From NCBI RefSeq assembly GCF_002269125.1, contig NZ_NQKI01000043.1:1-33984 (forward strand): DNA of 33,984 nucleotides, read 5' to 3'. The position numbers and the translations under genes were made by a program. This document shows, piece after piece, positions 1-8,223 of this stretch (positions within the stretch are counted from its first letter, which is position 1; every line of letters begins with the position of its first letter). This DNA comes from Pseudomonas lundensis. Its GTDB lineage: Bacteria; Pseudomonadota; Gammaproteobacteria; Pseudomonadales; Pseudomonadaceae. Under the pieces are notes generated by a model. The model did not search any database and was not told the origin of the DNA. It saw only the letters and a program-made list of their open reading frames with translations.

Positions 1-73
1 GTATAGCGCAGTCCGGTAGCGCGCCTGCTTTGGGAGCAGGATGTCAGGAGTTCGAATCCCCTTACCCCGACCA
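1..73 (+). tRNA. tRNA-Pro (anticodon TGG), 5' end cut by window edge
   Basis: The anticodon stem CCTGC/GCAGG encloses a loop with anticodon TGG, which reads proline codons. The T arm has the usual GGTTCGAATCC-like form and the 3' end is ACCCCGACCA with an encoded CCA at 71-73. The acceptor 3' strand TACCCCG implies that the first four bases (CGGG) lie just outside the window, which begins with the remaining GTA of the 5' strand. Identity is read directly from the sequence. Confidence 0.95.
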
Positions 74-138
74 TTTTCTGCCCGGCAGTAATGGGTGTAG
101 AAAATAAGGTGCTAATGCCAGTTGCATTAGCTGCCATG

Positions 139-169
139 AAAAAAGCGTCCTTAGGGACGCTTTTTTTTT
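139..169. terminator. Bidirectional rho-independent terminator
   Basis: A perfect 6-bp stem GCGTCC/GGACGC (145-150, 155-160) with loop TTAG is preceded by six A and followed by nine T. It can end the tRNA-Pro transcript on the plus strand and the gadC transcript on the minus strand. Confidence 0.88.
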
Positions 170-239
170 GCTCATGAATTTATCGTGATGCCGTGTCGGT
201 GCTCTGTAACTGTGACAAGCCCTGGGCACCCCGGGCCGA

Positions 240-1769
240 TCAGGTTTTAGCGGCTTTGTCGTCGGCATCCTGCAAATCCTGCAAAGCTGCCGAATATTGA
301 TCTGCCTCGGCCTTCGGCACCATCTGCCATGAGGGTTTGCGCAGGGCATAGAAGACAAACGGCGGGGCGCCTGCCACGATCAATCCCAGCAACAAAATCC
401 CTGCGTATTCAAAAAACGGCATGCTGCTGAAGTTATTCGGTGGAATAAAACCGAAGATCAACGCCACGCACGTTGAAAACAACCCCAGGTAGCACCAGCC
501 ATGCAGCCCCTTGAGCACGTAACCACGTTTAACAGTGGGCTGGGTTTTGCGTAGCTTCATGGCGGACATAAACATGAATACGTAAATGATCAGGTACATC
601 AATGCCGCCATGGCGCTGATCATCCAGAACGCATCGGATACGTTGTCGATGAAGATGTAAATCGTCGAAAGCAACGTGACGATAATGGCCTGTAAATACA
701 AAATGTTTTTTTGCACGCCTTTGCTGTTCACTTTTTGCATCACCGGTGGAAGCATTCCCGCCTTACCCACAAACAGCAGGCCGGTGGAGGGTCCGGCCGT
801 CCACGCGAGTACGCCGCCCAATGCGCCAATGATCAGCAAAATGGCCATGATAGGCGTGGCCCAAGGCATGTTGAACCCTTCGAAGAAGGCTGCGTATGCC
901 TGAATAACGCCCGCAGTCAGGCTCGTCGAATCCGCCGGCACGACCAATGAAATCGCCACAGTCGGCGGGATGAACACCAGCAGAATCATAAAAAAGGCTA
1001 GCAGAATGGCGCGTGGCATTTCTTTTTGCGGGTTACGCAATTCGCGCGCGTGAATGGCGTTCATTTCGATACCGGCAAAGGCCAGGAAGTTACTCACAAT
1101 CAACACCAGGCCAGTGATGGCGCCGGTGAATTCACGCCACAAATCCGGATGCAGATTGTGCGCGCCGGTTTTGACGGTGGAGTGTGTGTCGAAGATGGCC
1201 GGAATCAATGCATCCCAGGTCAGAGGTGCAGCCGATTTGTGCCCCAGCACCAGCCAGGCCACGCCCAGCAGAACCAGTAAAGCGGCGGGCAGGGCCGTAC
1301 CCAGAAGCATGAACCACGACGTCAGCTTGGACAGGGTTGTCAGCCCGTTAAGGGCAACAAACGTCGACAACCAATACAGAACAATGATGACCGCAGCCGT
1401 GAACACCCCGCTCTTGGCCAGTTCAGGGTTGATCAGGTAGGCCATGGTACTGGCACCGAACCCAAGCACAATCGGGTACCAGACCACCACTTGTATCCAC
1501 ATGAACCACATGATGAAAAAGCCGGGGCGGTCGCCGTAAGCTTGCCTGACCCAGCCATAGATGCCTCCGTTCCAGCCGGTTCCCAGTTCAGAGGCGACCA
1601 GTGAGACCGGGATGAAAAACAGCAGCGCCGGGATGACATAGAGAAAAATTGAACCCAGGCCGTAAACCGCCATGCTTGGCAATGAGCGGATACTGGCAAC
1701 AGCCGCAACCATCATGAAACAGATGGTTAACCATGACATGTAAGTTTTAGCTTTACTGGTGGTAGCCAT
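240..1769 (-). CDS. gadC: Glutamate:GABA antiporter GadC
   Basis: This 509-residue protein has the length and make-up of GadC, an APC-superfamily inner-membrane antiporter (about 12 membrane segments) that imports glutamate and exports GABA at low pH. Membrane segments begin near residue 12 and continue to about residue 475. The hydrophilic tail after that (about 485-509) matches the position of the pH-gated C-terminal plug known in E. coli GadC. The ATG has AGGGAGG upstream. The gene lies 20 nt downstream of glsA on the same strand, so the two are probably one operon, and gadB is divergent. This clustering with glutaminase and glutamate decarboxylase supports GadC over another amino-acid permease. 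Confidence 0.93.
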   Translation of the reverse strand: MATTSKAKTYMSWLTICFMMVAAVASIRSLPSMAVYGLGSIFLYVIPALLFFIPVSLVASELGTGWNGGIYGWVRQAYGDRPGFFIMWFMWIQVVVWYPIVLGFGASTMAYLINPELAKSGVFTAAVIIVLYWLSTFVALNGLTTLSKLTSWFMLLGTALPAALLVLLGVAWLVLGHKSAAPLTWDALIPAIFDTHSTVKTGAHNLHPDLWREFTGAITGLVLIVSNFLAFAGIEMNAIHARELRNPQKEMPRAILLAFFMILLVFIPPTVAISLVVPADSTSLTAGVIQAYAAFFEGFNMPWATPIMAILLIIGALGGVLAWTAGPSTGLLFVGKAGMLPPVMQKVNSKGVQKNILYLQAIIVTLLSTIYIFIDNVSDAFWMISAMAALMYLIIYVFMFMSAMKLRKTQPTVKRGYVLKGLHGWCYLGLFSTCVALIFGFIPPNNFSSMPFFEYAGILLLGLIVAGAPPFVFYALRKPSWQMVPKAEADQYSAALQDLQDADDKAAKT

Positions 1770-1789
1770 ATTGCCTCCCTTCTTGCGCG

Positions 1790-2734
1790 TCAGTGCAGCA
1801 GGCTCAAATTGAGCGTGCGGCTAAGGTGTTCAGCAGCCAGTTGGCCACGAACGCTGTTGCCCGCAACATCCAGCGGCGGGGCAAATGCTGCAATCGCGCA
1901 GACCCCCGGAACCACCGCGAGAATCCCGCCGCCAACCCCGCTTTTGCCAGGTAGCCCCACCTTGTAATACCAGTCGCCCGTCGTGTCATAGAGGCCATTC
2001 ATGGTCATTTCAGCCAGAATGGGCGCCACGGTTTTGGCAGCGATCACCTGCTTGTACGTCACGGGGTTGACCCCGCCATTGGCCAGTGTTGCTCCCATCG
2101 TGACCAAGTCATGGCAGGTGATCGCAACCGAGCACTGGCGGGTATACACATCGCACACCTCCATCGGGTCGGCATACATATAGCCGTAGCTTTGAAGCAG
2201 CCAGGCAATGCCGCGATTGTGCTGATTGGTCGAGGCTTCAGAGGCGTACACCTCTTCATTCACGACCAGATCGCGTCCGGCAAAAGCGTTGTACGTGGAA
2301 TGAATTTGCGTCCAGCGCTGGGTCGAATTTTCGGCCTTGAGCAGGCTGACCGTTGCCATGGCCCCGGCGTTGACGAAGGGATTGAGCGGTCGTCCTTTGT
2401 GCAGCTCTAGTGCCACAACAGAGTTGAAAGGTTCGCCGGTCGGATCGCAGCCAATTTTGCTGCGCAAGGATTGCGGCCCGATGTCATCCAGTACATGGGC
2501 GAGGGTAAACACCTTTGAAATCGACTCGATGGCAAAGGCGTAATCGGTGTCGCCGACCTCGGCATGGGTGCCGTCACAAAACATGATGCTGATGCCGAAC
2601 AGATTGGCAGGGACAGACGCCAGGTACGGAATGTAACTGGCGTTTTTTCCGTGGTGATTGCTGGCAAAACGTTGATGGGCTTCGTGCAGTGCGTGGGTCA
2701 CTGATCCGTCAACCGTGAGAGGTTGTGTTTTCAT
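1790..2734 (-). CDS. glsA: Glutaminase (serine-dependent, GlsA/YbaS family)
   Basis: The 314-residue product matches bacterial glutaminases (about 308-310 residues), which hydrolyse glutamine to glutamate and ammonia with a beta-lactamase-like fold. The catalytic S-x-x-K motif is seen as SISK (Ser71, Lys74). Other family motifs are LNPFVNAGA (about 117-125) and the glycine-rich VGLPGKSGVGGG near the C-terminus. It is first in a leftward operon with gadC and divergent from gadB. This matches the glutamine-dependent acid resistance known in E. coli, where YbaS works with GadC: ammonia neutralises protons and the glutamate feeds GadB. Start ATG with GGAGCG upstream. Confidence 0.94.
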   Translation of the reverse strand: MKTQPLTVDGSVTHALHEAHQRFASNHHGKNASYIPYLASVPANLFGISIMFCDGTHAEVGDTDYAFAIESISKVFTLAHVLDDIGPQSLRSKIGCDPTGEPFNSVVALELHKGRPLNPFVNAGAMATVSLLKAENSTQRWTQIHSTYNAFAGRDLVVNEEVYASEASTNQHNRGIAWLLQSYGYMYADPMEVCDVYTRQCSVAITCHDLVTMGATLANGGVNPVTYKQVIAAKTVAPILAEMTMNGLYDTTGDWYYKVGLPGKSGVGGGILAVVPGVCAIAAFAPPLDVAGNSVRGQLAAEHLSRTLNLSLLH

Positions 2735-2902
2735 TGCGCTCGCTCCGTGCGTACGTTGAGTCGCCGGGAACTATAGGACGGAATTTCCGGACATGCCCGC
2801 AGGCAGGGCAAAGTCAAAATGCTTGTCTATGCTCTTAGCCCAACGCTGAGCCAGTGAAGAGGAGGTCGGCCAGCCAAGGTCCATTATTCAAGGAGAGCTC
2901 CC

Positions 2903-4300
2903 ATGGCGCTGCACCGCATCAAACGTCATACCGGCACTGATCCTGTCTTTGGTTCTTCGGCATTGGCTCATGCCGCGGCTACCAAACGTTTTCCCGAAGC
3001 CGAGCAGGCTGCGCGTGAGGTTTACCAGCTTGTGCACGACGAGCTGTATCTGGACGGCAACGCCCGCCAGAACCTCGCGACGTTCTGTCAGACCTGGGAA
3101 GAGGATGAAGTGCACAAGCTCATGGACCTGTCTATCGACAAGAACATGATCGACAAGGACGAATACCCTCAATCCGCCGAACTCGAAAGCCGCTGCATTC
3201 ACATGCTGGCGGATCTGTGGCATTCGCCGTCGGCTGCAACCACCATCGGTACGTCGACAGTCGGTTCCAGCGAGGCCTGCATGTTGGGCGGGCTGGCAGC
3301 ATTGTGGCGTTGGCGGGCCGCTCGCAAAGCAGCGGGCAAACAGGCCACGACACCGAATATGGTCTGCGGGCCGGTGCAAGTGTGCTGGCACAAATTTGCG
3401 CGTTACTGGGATGTTGAAATCCGCGAGGTGCCCATGTCGGACGGGCAATGGTTCATGACGCCAGAGGACATGCTCGAGCGCGTCGATGAAAACACCATTG
3501 TTGTGGTGCCGACCTTTGGTCAAACCTTTACCGGCCTGTATGAAACCGTGAAGCCGTTGTCCGATGCGCTGGACGATCTGGAAAAGCGCAAGGGCCTGAA
3601 CGTTGCCCTTCATGTAGACGGCGCCAGTGGCGCCATGCTTGCGCCGTTTTGCGCGCCGGATATTGAGTGGGATTTTCGTTTGTCGCGGGTGAAATCCATC
3701 AGCACTTCCGGGCACAAGTTCGGGCTCGCGCCCTTGGGGGCGGGGTGGGTCGTGTGGCGGGATGTGCAGGATCTTCCGGAAGGGCTGATATTCCACGTGA
3801 ATTATCTTGGGGGCGATATGCCGACTTTCGCCCTTAATTTTTCCCGCCCGGCCGGGCAGATCATCGCCCAGTACTACAACTTTTTACGCCTGGGCCGTGA
3901 AGGGTATGAACGCATTCACTCGGCGTGTTACGAAACGGCGCAATTTTTGGCCCGTGAACTGGTGAAAATCGGGCCGTTTGAAATGCTCTATAACGGCGAC
4001 CCTCAATTGGGCATCCCGGCGCTGACCTGGCGATTAAAACCCGGCGTTGAAACCCATTTCTCGCTTTACGATCTGGCAGACCGTTTGCGGGTGAGGGGCT
4101 GGCTTGTACCGGCGTACAGCCTTCCGGCCAACGTTGAAAACGTCGTTGTACAACGGATTCTGGTGCGTCAGGGGCTGTCGATCGACATGGCTAAATTGCT
4201 GTTGGCGGACTTTGAGCGGGACATCAAGTTCTTTGACGAGCATGCGCCACACGGTTTCAAAGGCCGTGAAGCTGAAGCGGGGAATCACGCAGGACGCTGA
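2903..4300 (+). CDS. gadB: Glutamate decarboxylase
   Basis: A PLP-dependent group II decarboxylase of 465 residues, essentially the length of E. coli GadB (466). It converts glutamate to GABA and CO2 while consuming a cytosolic proton. The PLP lysine is Lys272 in STSGHKFG, and the segment DELYLDGNARQNLATF (about 46-61) is a GadA/B hallmark. HVDGASG (237-243) is the cofactor-binding aspartate region. The tail ends in NHAGR rather than the E. coli FKHT, so the His that closes the enterobacterial active site at neutral pH is not at the same place; His462 might stand in. AAGGAGAG precedes the ATG. It is divergent from glsA-gadC across a 168-nt gap, which must hold promoters for both directions. 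Confidence 0.95.
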   Translation: MALHRIKRHTGTDPVFGSSALAHAAATKRFPEAEQAAREVYQLVHDELYLDGNARQNLATFCQTWEEDEVHKLMDLSIDKNMIDKDEYPQSAELESRCIHMLADLWHSPSAATTIGTSTVGSSEACMLGGLAALWRWRAARKAAGKQATTPNMVCGPVQVCWHKFARYWDVEIREVPMSDGQWFMTPEDMLERVDENTIVVVPTFGQTFTGLYETVKPLSDALDDLEKRKGLNVALHVDGASGAMLAPFCAPDIEWDFRLSRVKSISTSGHKFGLAPLGAGWVVWRDVQDLPEGLIFHVNYLGGDMPTFALNFSRPAGQIIAQYYNFLRLGREGYERIHSACYETAQFLARELVKIGPFEMLYNGDPQLGIPALTWRLKPGVETHFSLYDLADRLRVRGWLVPAYSLPANVENVVVQRILVRQGLSIDMAKLLLADFERDIKFFDEHAPHGFKGREAEAGNHAGR

Positions 4301-4313
4301 TTTGTCCGAACTG

Positions 4314-4348
4314 CCGCAGGCTGCGAGTCTTACCCGCGCAGCCTGCGG
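4314..4348. repeat. REP-like palindrome, possible terminator of gadB/ndh
   Basis: Perfect 12-bp inverted repeat CCGCAGGCTGCG / CGCAGCCTGCGG (4314-4325 and 4337-4348) with an 11-nt loop, between the convergent ends of gadB and ndh. The GCAGCCTGCGG core resembles short extragenic palindromes common in fluorescens-group pseudomonads; that family assignment is from memory. It lacks a strong T tract, so termination is only possible. Confidence 0.65.
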
Positions 4349-4374
4349 TTATTGCACACAAATTTAAAGCCGGA

Positions 4375-5676
4375 TTAGTGCAGTTTCAGACGCGGTTCAG
4401 TGCCGCGTCCGATCCGACTGCCCAGCATCAGCATCAACGTTCGGAACGTGCCGTAGAGCGCCATTTGGTGCATACGGTACAACGAGATATAGAACATCCG
4501 CGCCAGCCAGCCCTCCAGCATGACTGTGCCCATCAGGCTGCCCATCAAGTTACCCACAGCCGAGAAACTCGACAGCGAGATCAGCGAACCGTAATCGCGG
4601 TAGTGGTAATCGGGCAGGTCAGATTTGCCTTCAAGGCGCATTTTTAGCGATTTGGCCAGCAGCGATGCCTGTTGATGAGCCGCTTGCGCGCGAGGCGGCA
4701 CCATCCGGTCAGTGCCCGGTTGCGGGCAGGCTGCGCAGTCACCGAAAGCAAAGATATTGTCATCGCGGGTGGTTTGCAGGGTTGGGCGCACGACCAGTTG
4801 ATTGATACGGTTTGTCTCCAGCCCCGCAATGTCCTGCAAGAAGCCTGGTGCACGAATGCCCGCGGCCCACACCTTCAAGCTTGCAGGAATCACCTGGCCT
4901 TCTTTGGTGATCAGGCTATCAGCGGTCACTTCGCTCACGGCCGAATTAGTCAGGACAGTAACGCCCAGTTTTTCCAGGGTTTTATGCACAGGCCCGCCGA
5001 TGCGCTCGGGCAGCGCCGGCAGTACGCGTGGCCCTGCCTCGATCACAGTGATGTGCATGTTTTCCGGCTTGATACGGTCTAGACCATACGCCGCCAGCTC
5101 ATGGGCCGCATTGTGCAGCTCGGCCGCCAACTCAACACCCGTTGCCCCCGCACCCACGATGGCCACGCTGATGTTTTCAATGGTGTCTGTTTGCCCGGCG
5201 TGCGCACGCAGGTAATGGTTCAGCAATTGCTGGTGGAATTTTTCGGCTTGTTTGCGCGTGTCCAAAAACAGGCAATGCTCGGCTGCGCCTTTAGTGCCGA
5301 AGTCGTTGGTGGTGCTGCCGACTGCGATCACCAGGGTGTCATAGCTAAGCTCGCGGGCAGGCACCAGTTCTTCGCCTTTTTCGTCGAGGGTTGCCGACAA
5401 TGAGATCTTTTTCAGCTCACGGTCCAGACCACTCATACGGCCTAGCTGGAACTCGAAGTGGTTCCATTTGGCTTGGGCGACGTAGTTGAGTTCGTCTTCG
5501 GAGGAGTTCAACGAACCGGCCGCTACTTCATGCAGCAGCGGTTTCCAGATATGGGTCAGGTTGGCATCGACCAGCGTCACGCTGGCTTTACCGCGTTTAC
5601 CCAGGGTTTTGCCCAGGCGGGTCGCCAACTCCAGGCCGCCGGCGCCGCCGCCGACAATCACAATACGATGGGACAT
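4375..5676 (-). CDS. ndh: Type II NADH:quinone oxidoreductase
   Basis: With the ATG at 5676 the product is 433 residues, close to E. coli Ndh (434). It is a single-subunit, non-proton-pumping FAD enzyme that passes electrons from NADH to quinone at the inner membrane. The N-terminal FAD site is IVIVGGGAGGLE (about 5-16) and the NADH site is VAIVGAGATGVELA (about 170). WKPLLHEVAAGSL matches the family. The C-terminal stretch (about 395-430) is rich in Tyr, Met, Phe and Leu and probably forms the membrane-anchoring helix. An in-frame GTG three codons upstream is less likely because homologues begin close to the FAD motif. Confidence 0.95.
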   Translation of the reverse strand: MSHRIVIVGGGAGGLELATRLGKTLGKRGKASVTLVDANLTHIWKPLLHEVAAGSLNSSEDELNYVAQAKWNHFEFQLGRMSGLDRELKKISLSATLDEKGEELVPARELSYDTLVIAVGSTTNDFGTKGAAEHCLFLDTRKQAEKFHQQLLNHYLRAHAGQTDTIENISVAIVGAGATGVELAAELHNAAHELAAYGLDRIKPENMHITVIEAGPRVLPALPERIGGPVHKTLEKLGVTVLTNSAVSEVTADSLITKEGQVIPASLKVWAAGIRAPGFLQDIAGLETNRINQLVVRPTLQTTRDDNIFAFGDCAACPQPGTDRMVPPRAQAAHQQASLLAKSLKMRLEGKSDLPDYHYRDYGSLISLSSFSAVGNLMGSLMGTVMLEGWLARMFYISLYRMHQMALYGTFRTLMLMLGSRIGRGTEPRLKLH

Positions 5677-5742
5677 AGGTATCACTCACAAGGCTTGAAA
5701 AAAAATTCTGTGCCTGAGTCCCGTGGGCGAGCGCAATGCAGC

Positions 5743-5916
5743 TCATAGCGCCAGGTAACTCAGGAGGCGGCTCAAAAAGCCCAGACCGATCACCACAATC
5801 AGCACCACCCCAAGGAGCATCCACGGCCTGAAGGGCCGGCGCTCAACCTGGTGTTGTGGCAGTTGCAGGTACTCTTCGACACGCTGTTGGTCATCTGGTT
5901 TCAGGAGACTGGACAT
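5743..5916 (-). CDS. Small DUF3094 membrane protein
   Basis: A 57-residue reading frame with an ATG at 5916. It starts MSSLLKPDDQQRVEEYLQLP, followed by a charged stretch (RRPFRP) and one hydrophobic segment at about 32-49. This matches the small DUF3094 protein found upstream of ndh in pseudomonads (same gene order as around PA4537 in strain PAO1, from memory). The hydrophilic N-terminus probably faces the cytoplasm and the C-terminal helix spans the inner membrane. It sits between ndh and the MOSC gene, all on the minus strand, so co-transcription is plausible. Function unknown. Confidence 0.85.
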   Translation of the reverse strand: MSSLLKPDDQQRVEEYLQLPQHQVERRPFRPWMLLGVVLIVVIGLGFLSRLLSYLAL

Positions 5917-5971
5917 AGAGTTTGCCTCGTCAGATAGACGTTGCGGAATGTGTAAAAGCTACAGCAGAGCG

Positions 5972-6499
5972 TTAACCGGGATGAAATGAAGCATAGCCGT
6001 TGGGGCCCAAAGGCTCGACCCGCAGTTCGTCGTCTAGACGAATGATCCCGCTTTCTATAACCCTTGCGGTAATGCCCCCATGACCGCGTACCGCCTGGAA
6101 TGTGCCAGCACCGAGCCGCAGCTCTAGCCGTGCACACGGCTGGCACCAACCGGTGGTCTCGAATATCGCGCGCCCGATGCGGAAGCGTCGGCCTTTGAGG
6201 CTGAACAGATTGATCCCGCTGACCACGATATTGCGCCGCAAATCCTGAGGTAAAACGGGGTTTTCGGCGGGGCGCCCCAGCAAGGCGTTGATCACCGCCA
6301 AGTGTTCCCACTGAATCAAGGTAACTTGCCGCGCATTGCGCGCACCGGGCCGGGCATGATCGCCGGTCAGTCCGGCTTCGCGACGCGCTTCCACTGCATC
6401 GAGTACCACCAGGTCGGCGCGAGATTGCGGGCGCACGCCAATCCAGCGTACGCGCCCGGTTTGCGGTACTTCAGCAATCAACGCCTGAAAAGGACTCAC
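5972..6499 (-). CDS. MOSC domain protein
   Basis: The 175-residue product has MOSC (molybdenum cofactor sulfurase C-terminal) features: GLTGDHA near 43, RNARQVTLI near 54, LRRNIVVSGINL near 87, and a conserved cysteine region TTGWCQPCARLE near 115-126. MOSC domains bind sulfur or molybdenum-cofactor groups; the substrate of this stand-alone version cannot be read from sequence. The start is GTG, overlapping the stop of the upstream DUF1780 gene as GTGA, so translation is probably coupled. The pairing matches the usual Pseudomonas order. Confidence 0.85.
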   Translation of the reverse strand: MSPFQALIAEVPQTGRVRWIGVRPQSRADLVVLDAVEARREAGLTGDHARPGARNARQVTLIQWEHLAVINALLGRPAENPVLPQDLRRNIVVSGINLFSLKGRRFRIGRAIFETTGWCQPCARLELRLGAGTFQAVRGHGGITARVIESGIIRLDDELRVEPLGPNGYASFHPG

Positions 6500-7125
6500 A
6501 GGCTGATCCCGACATCGAAAATAATGCTGCGTCCCAAATTGCTGCGCAGAAAGTCCGGAGCGTGCGGCTGTGCAAACAACACCCTGGCAAACGTCGGGCC
6601 TACCAGCGACAGTGAGCGCCAGCCCATGCGCAGGTACTCGGTAGGCGGCGGAAAGTGGCTATTGAGATCCAGTACTTCGCGCTTGAGGCTGGAAAACGCA
6701 ATGATGTCCAACTGCCCCAGATCAATGTCGCGCTCACGGTAATTGGTGGCTTTTTTGTGCAGTGTCGGCCCCAGCCGTTGCAGCAGTTTGCTGGCCGGAA
6801 TGCGTTTAGGGCGAGCTTCACGGCGCACGAGCTGGCTCAGGGAGTAGGCATTGCGCCGCCGCTGCAACTCGTCGCGCCATTCATCACTGAGGCGTCGTCC
6901 TTCGTCGAGCACAAAAAACACCTCAAACCGCGCATCGCGAAACAGCACGTCAGGCGGTTCTTGATCGGGCTGTGTGAAATCCTGCGTGTGGTAGCTGATG
7001 TTCAAGCCTTGCAGCAGGCGCTGGCAAACCCAACGCTCACGCTCCCACTTGCGGGCATTGGACAAAAAGGCATTGGCTTGCTCAGCCTGAATGGTTAACA
7101 GGCGTAAATAATCAGAGTCGTCCAT
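6496..7125 (-). CDS. DUF1780 conserved hypothetical protein
   Basis: A 209-residue soluble protein of the DUF1780 type, recognised mainly by its place directly upstream of the MOSC gene, by its length and by the segment FEVFFVLDEGRRLSDEWRDE (about 67-86). No signal peptide or membrane segment is visible, and it is rich in arginine, glutamate and aspartate. The biochemical role is unknown to me. ATG start, with a 4-nt overlap with the next gene. It is divergent from the CbiM-like gene across about 130 nt. Confidence 0.78.
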   Translation of the reverse strand: MDDSDYLRLLTIQAEQANAFLSNARKWERERWVCQRLLQGLNISYHTQDFTQPDQEPPDVLFRDARFEVFFVLDEGRRLSDEWRDELQRRRNAYSLSQLVRREARPKRIPASKLLQRLGPTLHKKATNYRERDIDLGQLDIIAFSSLKREVLDLNSHFPPPTEYLRMGWRSLSLVGPTFARVLFAQPHAPDFLRSNLGRSIIFDVGISL

Positions 7126-7255
7126 AGGCGCAGCTTAGCCTCGAAACAGGTGTGACTGGAAGTGCGGGTGTAGACTGAGCCGCATGACAAACACGGGCAT
7201 CTGGCAGGGAGGGTGGAGCGGTGTGCTTGAGCAAGGTTAAGTGGGGGGGGCACGC

Positions 7256-7945
7256 ATGATTGCGGCCGAGGTTTTATCCACGCCAACGATGGTGATGGGC
7301 TGGTTGCTTTACGTGCCTGTCGTGCTTTGGGCAGTCCTGCGGGCGCCGTGGGTCGAATTGTTTGCCGACACGCGGCGCCAGCATTTGCTGTTTGGTACGG
7401 TGTTCGCGCTATTTTTACTGTGGCTGGTTCGCCGCGACTTTGACACCGGCGTTTCATATCACTTCATCGGCCTGACAGTCGTCACTTTGCTACTGGATTG
7501 GCCGCTTGCCATTATCGGTGCGCTCATGGCACAAGTGGGGTTGGTGCTCCTGGGGCGACAGGATTTGGCCGCCATGGGCGTCAATGGCGTGCTGTTGATT
7601 CTATTGCCGATTGCCGTCACCGAGGCCTGCGCGCACCTGGTCGAGCGTGCGCAACCGCGCAATCCGTTTGTGTACATTTTTTGCTCAGGTTTTTTCGCAG
7701 CAGCACTGGCGGCCTTGCTGTGTCTGCTGGCGGGGCTAGGCGTGCTATGGCTGGATGGCCTGTTTGTGATGCCGCAATGGCTGGAGGATTTTATCGGTTA
7801 CCTATGGCTGATCATCTTCCCCGAGGCGTTTATCAACGGGATGCTGGTCACGGCGCTGGTGGTGTTTTGCCCGGAGTGGCTGGAAACCTTCAACCGCACT
7901 CGCTACCTCGCGGCACCGTGGAAGGATGAAGGACCCAAAAAATAA
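7256..7945 (+). CDS. CbiM-like (ECF transporter permease type) membrane protein
   Basis: A hydrophobic 229-residue protein with about six membrane segments. The strongest family-like features are GVNGVLLILLPIAVTEAC in the middle and the C-terminal FPEAFINGMLVTALVV, which resembles CbiM/ECF-type metal-transport permeases. It has no adjacent ATPase or substrate-binding partner, so transport of cobalt or nickel is not shown. I chose the ATG at 7256; an in-frame GTG at 7241 lies upstream. A run of eight G (7243-7250) sits at the position expected for the ribosome-binding site. The gene stands alone on the plus strand. Confidence 0.7.
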   Translation: MIAAEVLSTPTMVMGWLLYVPVVLWAVLRAPWVELFADTRRQHLLFGTVFALFLLWLVRRDFDTGVSYHFIGLTVVTLLLDWPLAIIGALMAQVGLVLLGRQDLAAMGVNGVLLILLPIAVTEACAHLVERAQPRNPFVYIFCSGFFAAALAALLCLLAGLGVLWLDGLFVMPQWLEDFIGYLWLIIFPEAFINGMLVTALVVFCPEWLETFNRTRYLAAPWKDEGPKK

Positions 7946-7951
7946 CGTGTT

Positions 7952-7991
7952 GCTGCGAGGCCGCGAGCGTGTCGATTGAACAGCTCGCAGC
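7952..7991. repeat. Imperfect REP-like inverted repeat
   Basis: GCTGCGAG (7952-7959) and CTCGCAGC (7984-7991) are perfectly complementary and are followed by CTGGCGCAGCGGCTAC. This shares the GCAGCCTG core with the palindrome at 4314-4348. It lies between the convergent CbiM-like gene and yacG. Confidence 0.5.
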
Positions 7992-8019
7992 CTGGCGCAG
8001 CGGCTACGCGGGGGATGAA

Positions 8020-8223
8020 TCAATGAATACGCGGCGCCAGCTCTTCTGAAAACATATCCTCTTCTGCATCCGGGCTGACCGGGATTTTGTGTTCTTCACT
8101 GGCCCATGCGCCCAGGTCGATGAGTTTGCAACGGTCCGAGCAGAAAGGCCGGAACGCACTGGCAGCGGTCCATTCCACGGCAGTGCCGCACGTCGGGCAG
8201 TCTACGGTCATTGGTTTGGTCAT
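8020..8223 (-). CDS. yacG: DNA gyrase inhibitor YacG (zinc finger)
   Basis: A 67-residue protein with the YacG four-cysteine zinc site: Cys9, Cys12 (CPTC) and Cys28, Cys32 (CSDRC), then LIDLGAWASEEHKIP. These cysteine positions fit E. coli YacG numbering, which supports the ATG at 8223. YacG is known to bind GyrB and inhibit gyrase. The acidic C-terminal tail is also typical. Start and the coaE stop overlap as ATGA, so the two are translationally coupled at the end of the pilC-pilD-coaE-yacG strand. Confidence 0.93.
   Translation of the reverse strand: MTKPMTVDCPTCGTAVEWTAASAFRPFCSDRCKLIDLGAWASEEHKIPVSPDAEEDMFSEELAPRIH

Noticed and set aside
2888..3796. Long antisense open frame (302 codons) inside gadB
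   Set aside because: It is the opposite strand of a clear glutamate decarboxylase, with no family motif or ribosome-binding site.
1..4350. Integrative island with tRNA-Pro att sites
   Set aside because: No second copy of the tRNA 3' end and no integrase or phage gene was found near the gad genes.
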